The notes under the pieces were generated by a model. That model was given only the letters and a program-made list of their open reading frames with translations, was not told the origin of the DNA and searched no databases. A stretch of 64,000 bases of DNA, taken from contig JACVVK020000141.1 of assembly GCA_018292915.2 (NCBI GenBank), positions 186,001-250,000 of the forward strand, given 5' to 3'. Both the position numbers and the translations under genes were made by a program. The stretch is from Batillaria attramentaria (lineage: Eukaryota; Mollusca; Gastropoda; Batillariidae). Below are positions 12,120-25,100 of this stretch, one piece after another (within the stretch, counting starts at the first letter, position 1; each line of letters starts with the position of its first letter).

Positions 12120-13616
12120 CGCTGTGTTAAAAAAGAAAACAGCACGCTTCGAAACGGGCCACTCGAAAACGAAAGCAGAGCAGACGACACTTTCACTTCC
12201 GGCAAAGCATATCAGGGGAAGTCACTCTCGCTACTGCGTAACTAGACTCCAGAGTGCAGTCCCTTTTCGGCGGGGCGTGAAAATGTGACTGCTTACACCC
12301 AGCGCCATTTTTAAAAATGGCGAATTTTTTTTTAGAAAAGCAGAGACTTGTGTGTCATATGATTCGATTTGAAACGAAGTCTTGAATATCCGACCACTTT
12401 TCGTTTGGGCAAAATCTTTGCCAGCGGACAATTATTGTTGCGCTTTGATGGCACTGTTTACATGGTACACTGATCGAACAGGATGTGAGTAAACGGCAAG
12501 AGGGTTGCACTCTGACAGGCAAGGGTGTTGCACTCTACAGGCAAGTATTATTGCACAGTGCAGACGATCACGTACCTGCCTTGTGGTGGAATAAGAGACG
12601 ATTACAAAAGCATACACACCCGTGCTCTAGGACTGAATGTAATAATAGATCTGTCCATTCAGACAGAGACATGTTATGTATGTCTCTGATTCAGAAACAC
12701 GCCTACTTTCACTCTGAAGACAGCCTGCCATCACTTGCGCCATTGAGGATCCCTCTGGGTTCAAAGCTGGTCAAGGATGACATAGTGCGCGACCTTGTGT
12801 TTGAGAGCACCGAGACAATTTAGGCCCGTCACGGTAGCGCAGTGAGCGCCATTTCCCCACTGTGCACAGAGGTACTTTCCACTGAAAGACTCTGTGCCCC
12901 AGAGAGTGCTGCGTAACCGGTGACAAGCGCGAAGACCGGCGGCGTCGTATCGGTTTGTTTATAAACTTTCGGTCTCCCGGCCGCGGCAAGTAGCGAATCC
13001 GATTTTTATTTTCAAACTGTCAGCACGGTTGATCGGCTGGCCGATCGGGACATAAAGCTTTAAGACAGTTGGCCGATCAGAGCAAGACAACTTCGGACAT
13101 TTTGGACAACTTTCGGCATATGGCCGAAGGGCCGACCATAACGACATCCCTGATTATATGAAATCAACAGCCCAGTGCCAACCAAAGATGCTGCCTCATC
13201 TTTCACTGATCGACTGTCAGAGAACCCCGGTGTGGTGTGGTCATTTATACCCGAAAGACATCCTTCCCGTTACAGTAATGGATGAAGTGCTTAGTAAATG
13301 TGTGTATTTGTATTAGTTCTGTTCTATGACTGTTGGTGTATCAGTCTTGCTCTGTGTATCATTACTATTAGTTGTGTGAGTATGCTTCTGTTCCCTTGGT
13401 GCCAGCATTACTGATGCTATCACAGTGCAGGTGTCTGAATGATGTAATACCATGCACCACCGCAACAGATTAGAGGGATGTGTGAGGTAAAAAATACTAA
13501 AGATCGGGTGTTACTGCTTACTGTCTTGACACACTGTTGACGTCTGTAATCTGCCAAGAGCTGCACCATGCATGTATACATGAACGACAGCATTGTGCCT
13601 TCAAACGTGTGATTAC
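12120..13616. other. Region between hAT gene and HECT exon 17
   Basis: No exon is supported. On the minus strand, sequence beginning CAGGGATGTCG at 13149 resembles a hAT terminus and may be the 5' end of the element carrying the transposase. No matching opposite end is seen. CGGCCGAT-rich inverted motifs lie at 13030-13140. Confidence 0.35.
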
Positions 13617-16600
13617 CTTCAACATCGAACATAAATTGTTCGAACTGGTGGATGGTTTGTTCAGCCTTCCTTCTTACGTTGCTCCCCACCTCGCCAATGG
13701 AATGGGTGGTGAGCATCCCAGTTATGATATCAGCTGTAAGCTGAGGCTGTTGTCCACACTGTTTGCAGAGTAGCGGTTTAATGGTATCTAGAGGAGTAGA
13801 AATTGAGTGTTAGTGTGGAGAAAAGTGGCCAGTAATTCATCATGAAAAGGGGTCAGTTTAGTTTTTAAGGCCTAACAGCACATAAGTACATATCAAGCAT
13901 CCGCCTGCCCAAGTTTACTTGGGCACATGCTGGTTTAACCAGACTGAAAGTGTAAACATTCACTGCCTGTGATCCATCCCAAACACACATGGTACATGCT
14001 TCCTTACCCCCATGTTCTCGGATCAGCGTCCGAAGGCCAACCACTTCTGCACCTGTCCAGAAGGCCTCCAGCATGGCATTTTTGGCTCCCTTGTGTAACA
14101 ATGGGAGTCTATGTTATAACCCTCCGTCGTCTGTCTGTGTGTGTGTGTGTGTGTGTCTGTCTGTCTGTCTGTGTGTCCGCAGTAAACTTTAACATTGGCA
14201 TTTTCTAAGAATCTACAAACAGCAGAGTCACCAAACTTGGCATGCCGATAGACAGCCATAAGACCTTTCAAAATAGATCATTTTGAATGACCTTGACTCA
14301 AGGTCAAGGTCACTAAAGCTGTCTGTTTGAAAATTTTACATTGGCATTTTCTTGGAGTCTACAAATACCAGAGGTTTTCAACTATGCATGACGATAGACA
14401 TTGATAAGAACTTTACAGATATACATGTATTTAATGGCCTTGTGTGAAGGTCAAGGCCAGACAAGCTATTTTCCACATTTCCATAGAAAACCTTAACATT
14501 GGCATTTTCTCAGAATCTACAAAGAGCACAGGCACCAAACTTGGCATGCTGATAGACAACCATAAGACCTTTCAAAATATATCATTTCGAATGACCTTGA
14601 CTCAAGGTCAAGGTCACTAAAGCTGTTTGTTTGACAATTTTGCATTGGCATTTTCTTGGAATCTACAAAAACGGGAGGTTTTAAGGGGTGGGGTGGGTGT
14701 TTGGGAGTTTAACGTCCTTTTCCACCACGTACGGGTGATATCAAAGACGGGGCAACGATGAAGAGGCCAGCACAATATGTGGCCCCAGCGGGGATCGACC
14801 TCACGACCCGAGCATTGGAGGTCCAACGCTCTTTACCATTCGGCCACCCCGGCTCCCCAGGGAGGTTTTAAACTTTGCATGATGATAGACATTGATAAGA
14901 ACTTTACAGATGTACATGTATTCAATGGCCTTGTGCCAAGGTCAAGGCTATACAAGCTATTTTTCGCATTTCCACAGTAAACTTTAACATGGGCATTTTC
15001 TCAGAATCTACAAAAAGCAGAGGCACCAAATTTGGCATGCCTATAGACAGCCGTAAGACCTTTAAAAATATATCATATTGAATGACCTTGACTAAAGGTC
15101 AAGGTCACTAAAGCTGTCTGTTTTAAAATTTTGCATTGGCATTTTCTTGGAATCTACATAAACCAGAGGTTTTAAACTTGACATGGTGATAGACATTGAT
15201 AAGAACTTTACAGATATACATGTATTCAATAGCCTTGTGTAAAGGTCAAGGCCGTACAAGCTATTTCTGTGAAACCGTAACATTGGCATTTTCTCAGAAA
15301 CAACAAACAGCAGAAGCGCCAAACTTGGCATGCTAATAGACATTGATAAGACCAATATATCCATACCACTTTAAATGACCTTGACTCAAGGTCAAGGTCA
15401 TAAAAGCTGTCTGTTGTGAATTTCAATACTACTGTTTTTGGAGAAACTACAAATACTAGAGGCATCCAACTTGGTGTAATGAATTTATGATAGACATTGA
15501 TATCTTATTTGAATGACTTTGACCCAAGGTCAAGGCCATATAGTCAGTTTTGTGGAAAAAGTGAAATATTGCCAGGAACTAAGAACACCAGAGACACCTT
15601 ACTTGGCTTGATGATAGATAGTGATAGAATTTTACATACTCTTTTGAATGACCTTGACCCCTGTCACAAGGGAGCCGTGGAGGCTTTTGCCTCTCTAGTT
15701 GTTTTTGCAGCCTGGACTGACTGGCCAGGACAGCCGTCGCAACACTTGTTCTATTCCTTTCATTGATGGCCACCCTAACCTTGCAGTCTGACAGCATGTC
15801 TTGCACTGCTTCATCAGCTGCAAGGGTGGCCGCATCTGCTGTTTCAATCTGCGATTGCAAACGCAAAATCACTGTCATTAAACATCAATGAGAACTTCCA
15901 AACAGTGCACAGAAGTATGTAGGAATATTTTCCAATGATCCTAGTTACAACTTTTAACCTGTGTACTACTGTTAAACATAACATGTTTCACTTCACACAC
16001 CTGAACACTGACAGGAAATGAATGAGTACCGCCTGGGATGTTTCATGCACTTTGAAGTGTAACATTTCCTTCACAACAAGACTGTTTCAAAGTGAATGAT
16101 TGTCTCCCGACCAACAAACCTTCTCAACCACTCGTTTCGTCTCCGAGTCTACCGTTTCCTTTGTCGCTGCAGCTACACCTCTGTCAGCAAACTCAACCAT
16201 GGGGTGAGAGAAGATGGGCCGCAGTACCCCACCATGGAGCAAGATACTTCCAACAATGGTGCCCAAGGTGGCATAGTCACCATTCACTACACTCAGCATG
16301 TCATCAGTGACCTCCATGCCGTTACCCGTGTCTGTAATGCAGGCACAATAAATCATTATAAGTGAAAGAAAATTAGCAAGTTCTTTGAAAACAAAGTCAA
16401 CTGACATGGACTGAGACCCCGTGGGAGATGCTAGTATTTCAGCCAAAAATCCATACCTTTCATTCCTGGGACTGCACTGGGTTTTCTTTTGGGTGTGTTC
16501 ATCTGGATATTCAATTTTTTGTCACTTCATAAAGAAACCACACCACTCAAAATGTGATTTTACAAAGATTTCTGTCCCCTTTAACTTAGTTTAAGGACAT

Positions 16601-19133
16601 AGAAACGTGTGCAGACTAGTAATGCCAAAGCTGTGATGTATTTGGCAACATACGGATACCTTCCAACAGTGGACAGGTTAGCATCTGATGCATGATGAGG
16701 TCAAAAAATTCACGGGTGAGGCCACCTCCATCTGCCCCCTCTTCAAAGCGGAATATAACCTACAGAATAGAAATGACGGAATAGTGAAGCATTTGCCAAG
16801 TTGTACAAATTTAAAGCCTACTGCAAGCTGAAATCTTGAAGTGGAAAATGCTTGCCTTCTGTTCGAGACAACACAGTGGATAAATAATAATAATAATAAA
16901 GACTTATAAGGCGCCTATACGTGTAAATTCAACAGGCTGTAAGCGCCGTAAATAAGAACAATTACGTGGGCTTTTTTTTTGGTACCAAAATAATGATAAT
17001 TTCACAGAGAGACACTGACTCAGCAATGGATCAGAGTCACAGAACAAACTTGTAATATTTGTAATTCTAACACAGCACTTTTCCAAGTAACACCCATGCC
17101 CCAAACAAATTCGCACTATGCCATATTGACCTGTGGGGTCTTCCGCGCATCGAAGGCTCTTCGTTTATATATTTGGAGTGCTTGACGCAGGAGTTCCCCA
17201 GGTGGGTCGCGGCTCACTTTGATATCCTGTGTGAATGTGATTTTGGTGTTGGACTGCCATTTCTCAATCACTGTCTCCAACCTTTCCTCTGGGCCAGTGT
17301 TTTCACTATTAGATTTAGAAAGTAAAGTATAGATCTAGCAGCCATCTTTATAGAGTACATTACATTGCAATTGGAAGATCAACCACAGCCTCATGAAGGT
17401 CCCATATATAGTAATGCACGAAAGGAGGTTAACATTAACATATGATTGATTAAATAACAGAATCCATCAGCAGAGGGGCAGTGACCTGTGATACCGTGTT
17501 TACTGTTTTCTCCATGCTAGAATTTAACTATCTGCCGTTGCCCTACTTTCTAGTCAGTAAGTAGAAGCGAGAAACAAGCCATGAGCTACAAAGAATCAAG
17601 TGACTGTGGTTATTCAGCAGAAGTGAAAGAGTAAGGTTGGAGTTGTTAGATAAGAACATGTTGCAGAGTGAAAATGCAAGATACCCAAGCAACATCCCTG
17701 AGAATGATGAGTGATAAAGTGTGGGAAGAGAAAGTTAACACAGCATCTAACGCCTGGCTAGGATCTACACAATGGAGCTTAAGTAGCAAATTACTTTCCT
17801 CACCGCAATCACATCAGGAAGAGAGTCATCATCAGAGATGGAAATGTTGCCGAGGCTGAAACATGTCATAAATCACTGTTAATAAGTGTATTAAATTTTT
17901 AATCTTTGGCTTCTCTTCATTCACAGGGGTGCTAGCAACACGGGACCTCCAAATCTGAAAGCACTTCAAGATGTTTTGCCAAATCTGAAAAGCCACAACT
18001 GCCAGTTTTTACAGGCAAGATACAAAAAATTGAAAAGCAGGAGGCAGGGACCACTTACCGCAGTCCTGAAACTGAATTGACCCTCAAAATCGGAAAGGAA
18101 TGAAAGCCAGAAGAAAAGTTAAAATTGTGTGACTCACAGCACGGATGCACACAATGACGAAATCTAGACTTACTCTGCTTCAGGCCCATTCAGATTCCAC
18201 TGGATGTCAACAGTTGCATCAACACTGATCCCCATTTCACGCAGGCTCATGTCATGCATGAGCCAAGATGGTGGCATCTCGGGTGCACCATGCAGAGATA
18301 TCCGAAAATATCTTGTTGCTCCATCCTGGCTCCCAATCCAGTTTCGTAGAGTCTGTTTAGATTGAAGAAATTCAAACGAAAGGGAATGTTTCAGAGCTCA
18401 TATGGACAACACATGATAACAGAAAAAAAATTCCAAATCCATTAACCCTGTGGTGACCAGAACTGCCACAAGCATGCAGCAACTGGGTGTCCAGAGCCGC
18501 CAAGGTGAATGGTGCAAAAACCGGTTGTCACTAAAAGTGGCACAACAGGCTAATTTGACCTTAGATCTGCATGAACCTGTACAGATAATTATGTGTGGGA
18601 CATATTGGTCTTTACCATATTACTTGTTAAATTGATGTTGCTTTGGTAACAAGGTGGCGGCCATCTTGTGAAGGGAGATAATATTCTAAACACATTTTTG
18701 GACTCCCAACAACCTACAGCGATTGCATTTACTCGTAGAAGGGGCACACTCCACTTCACTGTCTGTTTCAGACACATATCCTTCGGAAAAGTCAAGTGCG
18801 CGGGTCCGTTAGTGCGCGGGTCCGCTAGTGCGCGGGTCCGTTAGTGCGCGGGGCCGTTAGTGCGCGGGGCCGCTAGTGCGCGGGGCCGCTGTTGCGCGGG
18901 AATGAAATGTTCGGTTATGATTGTTCTGTTTTGTTGCCTTATGCGCGAGGATTGCAATGTAATTACCTTAATGAAATAAAAGCAGATTGTCTATTCAACA
19001 GTCTTTGTCTTTGTAGTGATGCAAAGCAAATGTGAAGTAGTATAATTATATGGAAAATATTGACGATTTTCCAAGGAACCCACTGTTTTTGTGAAACCCA
19101 TTTTTTCAAATGGAAATTTCTCGTATATATAGG

Positions 19134-19193
<60 letters not shown>

Positions 19194-22100
19194 GGATCAA
19201 TGGGTTGATGGGGGGGGGGGGGGGGCACAGGGAGCCCTGTGATCATGCTTTTCTAATGTGGAAGTTTTAAAGCATTAAATCACTCATATTTGTGTAGGAT
19301 GGGCTGGGTGATTCACTTGATGAATGTATGTTGACAAATTCAGACATGCTATATTCTGGCTCGTGATTAGGCACTATACACACTGTGTTTGACATGTCAC
19401 ATTAAAATTTTACGGACTCCTGCAGATTTTTCATGTGATATGAACCTGACATTTTCGAAGATCAAAACATTGCTCTTATTTTCATCTGTCATCATGTATG
19501 TCATATACTTTTGTAGCTCGAGGAAAATATCTCAGATCATGTGCTGTGACTCACGAGCACCAAAGTGATACAAAACAAATTTCAATATTATATACATGTA
19601 TAAATGTTACTTTGGCCATTTAATAAAGAGTTTATGATGTATTTTATTATAAAGAAGTACAACCAATGAAAACACTCATTTGTCAGATTTTTACCAATAC
19701 CGGCAAGTCGTCCATAATACTACGCGTACATTGACCATCACCGTATATAATAAGCATTTTGATATATACTTCATTTCTGTTTGTTTAAATGATAATAAAC
19801 CATTGGCAAGTGGCATAATAATTGATTTAAGTAGTACAAGAATTTGTTTATGATTTAGACCAGCTGTTTGTGAATATCACGTAAGTCGTCGAAGTGTGAA
19901 AGCGCGCCTTTAAGTTAAGGGCTGTAACTCTGGTGCATCCCTATGGATTCTTGGGAACATTTTTGAAATACAATCAGGACATCCTAGGAAGACATCTGGC
20001 ACCATCGTAGTACATTCCCGGGGTGGGGGGGGGGGGGGTGCACGGTAGGCCCCGTCACCTTGGCAAGTATTGCTTCTTATAGATGATATGGCCGCGCAAT
20101 AGCGGCCCCGCGCAATAGCGGACCCGCGCACTAGCGGACCCGCGCACTAGCGGACCCGGACCCGCGCACTAGCGGCCCCGCGCACTAACGGACCCGCGCA
20201 ATAGCGGGCCGACCCCATAAAAAGTTCTCTGAGAATATCGACACGCGTCAGCTGTCTTCTTTTTGTCATATTTTGTCACCAAAAACACAACACGAACATT
20301 CAAATCGCATGCACAACACAAATGGAACTCTTCACGAACGGAAACCCCAACAAGAGTTGGCTTATACTGGGCGGTAAACGTGGCCTGGATGGAAAACTTG
20401 GACCTGAACTAGTACTAGTACAGACGTGAATATATACGTCAATAGTCGTCAATGGGTTGCACGGCAGAGATGTGAATACACGTCAGTAGTCGTCAATGAC
20501 TTAATCTATAACACATAAAACAAGATTGTACGTACTTCAGCCGAGTCTGTTGGCAAGAAACGCCTCTGACCTCCCCCCCGGCAGGTTAGAAGGAATCCAC
20601 TGCCCGCTGCTGGCTCACTGGGCAAGTCATGGGCACGCATTCTGCGCACCTACAGAAACAGACGTACAAACCTTTGAAAGTGCAGGTATTTCAAAAGCAG
20701 ATCAAAGAATACAACGGTTGTCACTGAAGGCAAACGATCACCAAAATGTACTGTTTTACTGCAATATGTTTTGTTTCTGTTCTCTTTAAAAAAAAAAAAA
20801 TGTACCTCTTGCAGAGCCTCTTCCTCTTCAGCTTGCTCTTGCTGTGCTGCTTGCCTCTGCTCTTCCTCAAGCTGCTGTGACATAGCCTGCAAAATGACAT
20901 TGCAAAGCAATGCAGTGAGAATTAAGTCCTACTTCGCAGATTTGTATCTACAGATAAGCCAGCAACAGGCTGAGACCTCTGCTATTAATGAAACAGCGGA
21001 GCATTCACTTTTACCATGGAAATAGTTTACAATAGCTTAGAATATACTTCATGACCAAGAAATAAAAGTGCAATGTATGCCTTTCAAGGTCAGACTGAAA
21101 AGCAGAACAGTCAGTATAATATCTGACTGTATACGTATGATTGGCTTCATGCGGTAAAGTGCACATCAAATTAACTGGATTTATTAAATCAAAGACACAT
21201 GAATGAGGCATTTCGAATCCTTTTTTTTTTTTTTTTGGGGTCTATTCTACTCTGCAAATGTCTGTTTCTCACCCGCATTCTGTCAATGAAGAGGCTAGCA
21301 TTGTATGCACGATCCTGCTCAGCTCTTATGGCAGTCTGACTCTGGCCACCATTGTCAATTCCACTCCCCTGTAGACGGAGACTTTGGTTTAAACAATCCA
21401 GATCAGATGGTAAGTGTCACAGCATTAATTATGTTGTATAAAGTAAGTTTCAGAAATAATGTCAAAACAAATGGAGAATATGTTGGGGTTTTTTTGTTCA
21501 TATTTCTTCTTCTTCTGCGTTCCCTGTTCTGGACTGCCCCCCGGGGGCAACCACCTTCTCGTGGTGGGGGGCGTATGTGGCCCGTTGACCCTGTGGGCTA
21601 TGCTGGATAGGGTTACCCATACCAGACAGGTCACAGGCGAGGGTCCAGCTAAGAGTTGCCATCTTGTCCGGAGAAGACTGGAGATATCAGATATGATATA
21701 CAGTCCTTCCTGGTTTAAGTCCTTGTCCAGTTCTGGCATCTTAAGTAGAAGATATTCTACAGTGTTAGACTGGTCCCTACACACTAACCTGCAGGGCCCA
21801 TTTTAGTCCTGCAGGCCCACATATCTTACAATAGCTTATCTGTTTACTACAAGGCCCATTTTAGTCTTGTAGCTCATGTTCCTTTTTCTTTTTCTGTGGT
21901 CTTTTAAGATCCGGAGTGTTTGCCGTGCTCCGCGACCTGTGTCGGAGGAGGAGAGGATCCTGGCAGCTGAGGCCTCCTACAGGTCGCGTCCTGTAGTGCC
22001 AACACGCTGCTTTGGCCTTGAATTCTCCTAGACAGGAGGCTAGGCGGCCCGGCCTAGTCAATCGGCTCTGGTCACGTCCTGCCCTGCTGCACTTCCTGGT

Positions 22101-25100
22101 AGTTAGTTCTGACCCTGGACACCACGCGATGGTCTTTGTTACCGGTTCTGGTGTCCTACGACAGCGGTCCTCTCTCCCGGGTGGTGTAGAAGAAGGCGGT
22201 GGCTTAACGGGTCAATCGGGGGTTCTCCTCCGAGTATATCTTCTGGGTAGCCCTGGTGCGCGTCAGCTGGAGACCCGCTGACATTACGCGCATCCCCTTG
22301 TTGGAGTCGGTGGCGGCTGGGGACCCCGGAGGATGAAACACTATACAAATAACATGGCACACACATATTCACAAAGACGAAACAGAAAACGAGTTAAACA
22401 TATCGACTTTGAAGTCGATAGCGACTCAGAGACGGAGGTTTCAGGTCCTGGACCCCAGTCTCAGTCTCAGCCTCAGCCCCAGTCCCAGTCCCATTCTCTA
22501 GAAATCTGGCCACGCTTCCTGATAGTCCACTGCACAGCAGAGGGCAAGAAGGCAGCGCGTTTGCACCCCTTCCTCGTGGGAGAGACCCTGCGGAGCTGCA
22601 CAGGGAGGCCTGATGCCTCGCGGCTTCGCTCAGGGGATCTTCTGGTGGAGTGCAAACGCAAAGCCCACTCCAATAGTCTGCTGCAGCTGCAGAAGATCGG
22701 GGACTATCCCGTTACTGTTTCCCCTCACAGATCCCTTAACTCCTCGCGAGGAGTGATCCGTGACGAGGCTCTGGCAGACTTGGGAGAGGCGGAGCTCATC
22801 CGCACTCTCAAGTCTCAAGCGGTGACCCATGCAAAGGTCTTCAAAACAGGTACCATTATTCTGACTTTTGGCCAGCCAACGGCACCAGAGAAGCTGTGGG
22901 CAGGCTTCTACTGGGTGAAGGTTAAGGCCTTCATTCCGTTGCCTCTTCGCTGCTTCAAGTGTCAAAGGTTCGGGCACGGACAGGCGTCCTGTCGAAATGA
23001 TCCCACCTGCGCTAAGTGCGGAGGGAAGGATCACGACGACAAGGACTGCAGCTCGTCGCCCGCCTGCATCAATTGCAAAGGTTCTCACCCCTCTTCTTCC
23101 AAAGATTGTCCGAAGTGGAAGGAGGAATGCACTATCCAGCGCATCCGTGTCGAGCAGAAGGTCTCCTTCCCTGAAGCTCGCCGGATTGCGTCTGGCTCCT
23201 CGGCCGCCTCTTCCACTTCGAACACATCATCCACTTCCACATCTGTCTCTTACTCTGCAGCTCTCTCTTCTAAACCCAAGGGGAAGGAGGTGGCCTGTCA
23301 GACAGACACCCCTCCCCTGCCTTTCACTTTTCAGGCCAAGCCCCCTGCTGTTCAGTCAGCCAGTCAGTCCAAGTCAGCCAGTCAGTCCAAGTCAGCCAGT
23401 CAGTCCAAGCCAGCCAGTCCATCAAAGTCGTCATTGAACGTTGTGACCACATCCAAGGTGGTCATTGCCAGTCCCGCGGCCCAGGGTGCCAGGCCGCCGT
23501 CGGGGACCCCTGGCACCGCAAAGTCTTCGACCCAGGGCGCGGGGTCGGGACCTCAGTCCCAGCGCGCCTCCGCCCCCCGCCCCCCCTGTTCCCCCCAAAC
23601 CATCTGGAAAGAAAAGCAAATATAAAAAACCTTGGGGTCCGCTGTCAGCTAGGACCCAGAAGGGAGACAAGGGAGTCGAGGTGACCAACCCCTTTAGTGT
23701 CCTTGAGGACATGGAGGTGGTCACAATTGAGGACCGCCCTCTGCCCCCATCGCCCCTTGTGTCCCCTTCCAAGTCATCAGCCGTCACATAGCCGTCGCTG
23801 CTTTGTGCGGTTTTTAATCCTACACAATTTTAAATGGCTACAAATACAATAATACATTGGAATTGTCGAGGTTTTCGGGCTAATTTTGAAGAACTTAAAA
23901 TCCTAGTAAATTCTCTAAAGCCGGGTGTGGTGGCCCTTCAGGAGACCTTTCTCCAGGAGTCATCCCCCGCATCTTTTACTGGTTTTAATTTCGTCCACCA
24001 GGGGTCCTCTTCGGAGAGGCCTCATGGTGGCGTTGGTATTTTAATTCGAAAGGACATTTTGTACAGTCCAGTTCCCCTAAACACCCAGTTGCAAGCTACT
24101 GCTGTCCGTATTTCCCTACACAAATCTGTCACGGTGTGCAGCATCTATCTGCCGCCATCCGAACGTGTCTCCTCGCGAGACCTTAACTCCCTTATTGATC
24201 AACTTCCCCGCCCCTTTCTTCTGCTTGGGGATTTCAACGGTCATGCTCCACTCTGGGGCAGCGACCACTCAAACGACAGGGGTCAGGTTCTAGAGGACCT
24301 CTTTTCCTCGCTTGACCTCTGCGTCTTAAACGATGGCTCTCCAACTTACCTCCATCCAGCAACTGGTACTTCTTCAGTCCTCGATCTGTCTGTCTGTGAT
24401 CCTTCCCTCGTCTTGGATTTTGAGTGGCGTGTCCACGATGACCTGTGTGGCAGCGATGTTGTAGTCCCGATCCAGCATTTCTAGTGAGAGGGATCTAAGC
24501 GTGGCTTGTGGCTGGTCGTCCTTGCTGGTCACTCCTGGAACATCTGTAACAAGGAGCACCCCTTCCAGGTTGGTGTCCCATTCCTCAGCTGCTTGGAGTG
24601 GCTCTTGTTCTTCAGGAGTGGATGGCAGGACGTCTATGTGTGTTCTCATCAGCTGTTTGGCCAGGTGGTTGAAGCTGCCTCTTTTCAGTCGGTTCTTTGT
24701 GTGTTCTTGGAGGTGCTGGTGGGCGGGGTGGGTGGCCAGTCTTTTCAGTTTTTCGCTCTGGGTGAGCACTTTCTTCTCCCTTCGTAGCTCAAGAGAATGG
24801 AGTCCTGTAGTTGTTTCGAGGGTGTGTACGGGTGTTGTTTTCAGCCCGCCTGTGATGATTCGCATGCCTGCGTTCTGCACCTTGGCCAACCTGCTGGTGT
24901 TGCTCTTTGCTGCGGTGGCCCACGCTGCTGCTCCATACTCCATCACAGGGCGTACATTCCCTATGTACACCCTCTTCAGGATGCTGCTGTTGGCTCCCCA
25001 CTTAGTGCCAGCCAGTTTCTTCATGAGAGAGAGTCTTTTTGTGGCCCTTTTCTCCATCTCTCTGATGTGGAGGTTCCATGTCAGTTTCTTGTCCAGTTTG

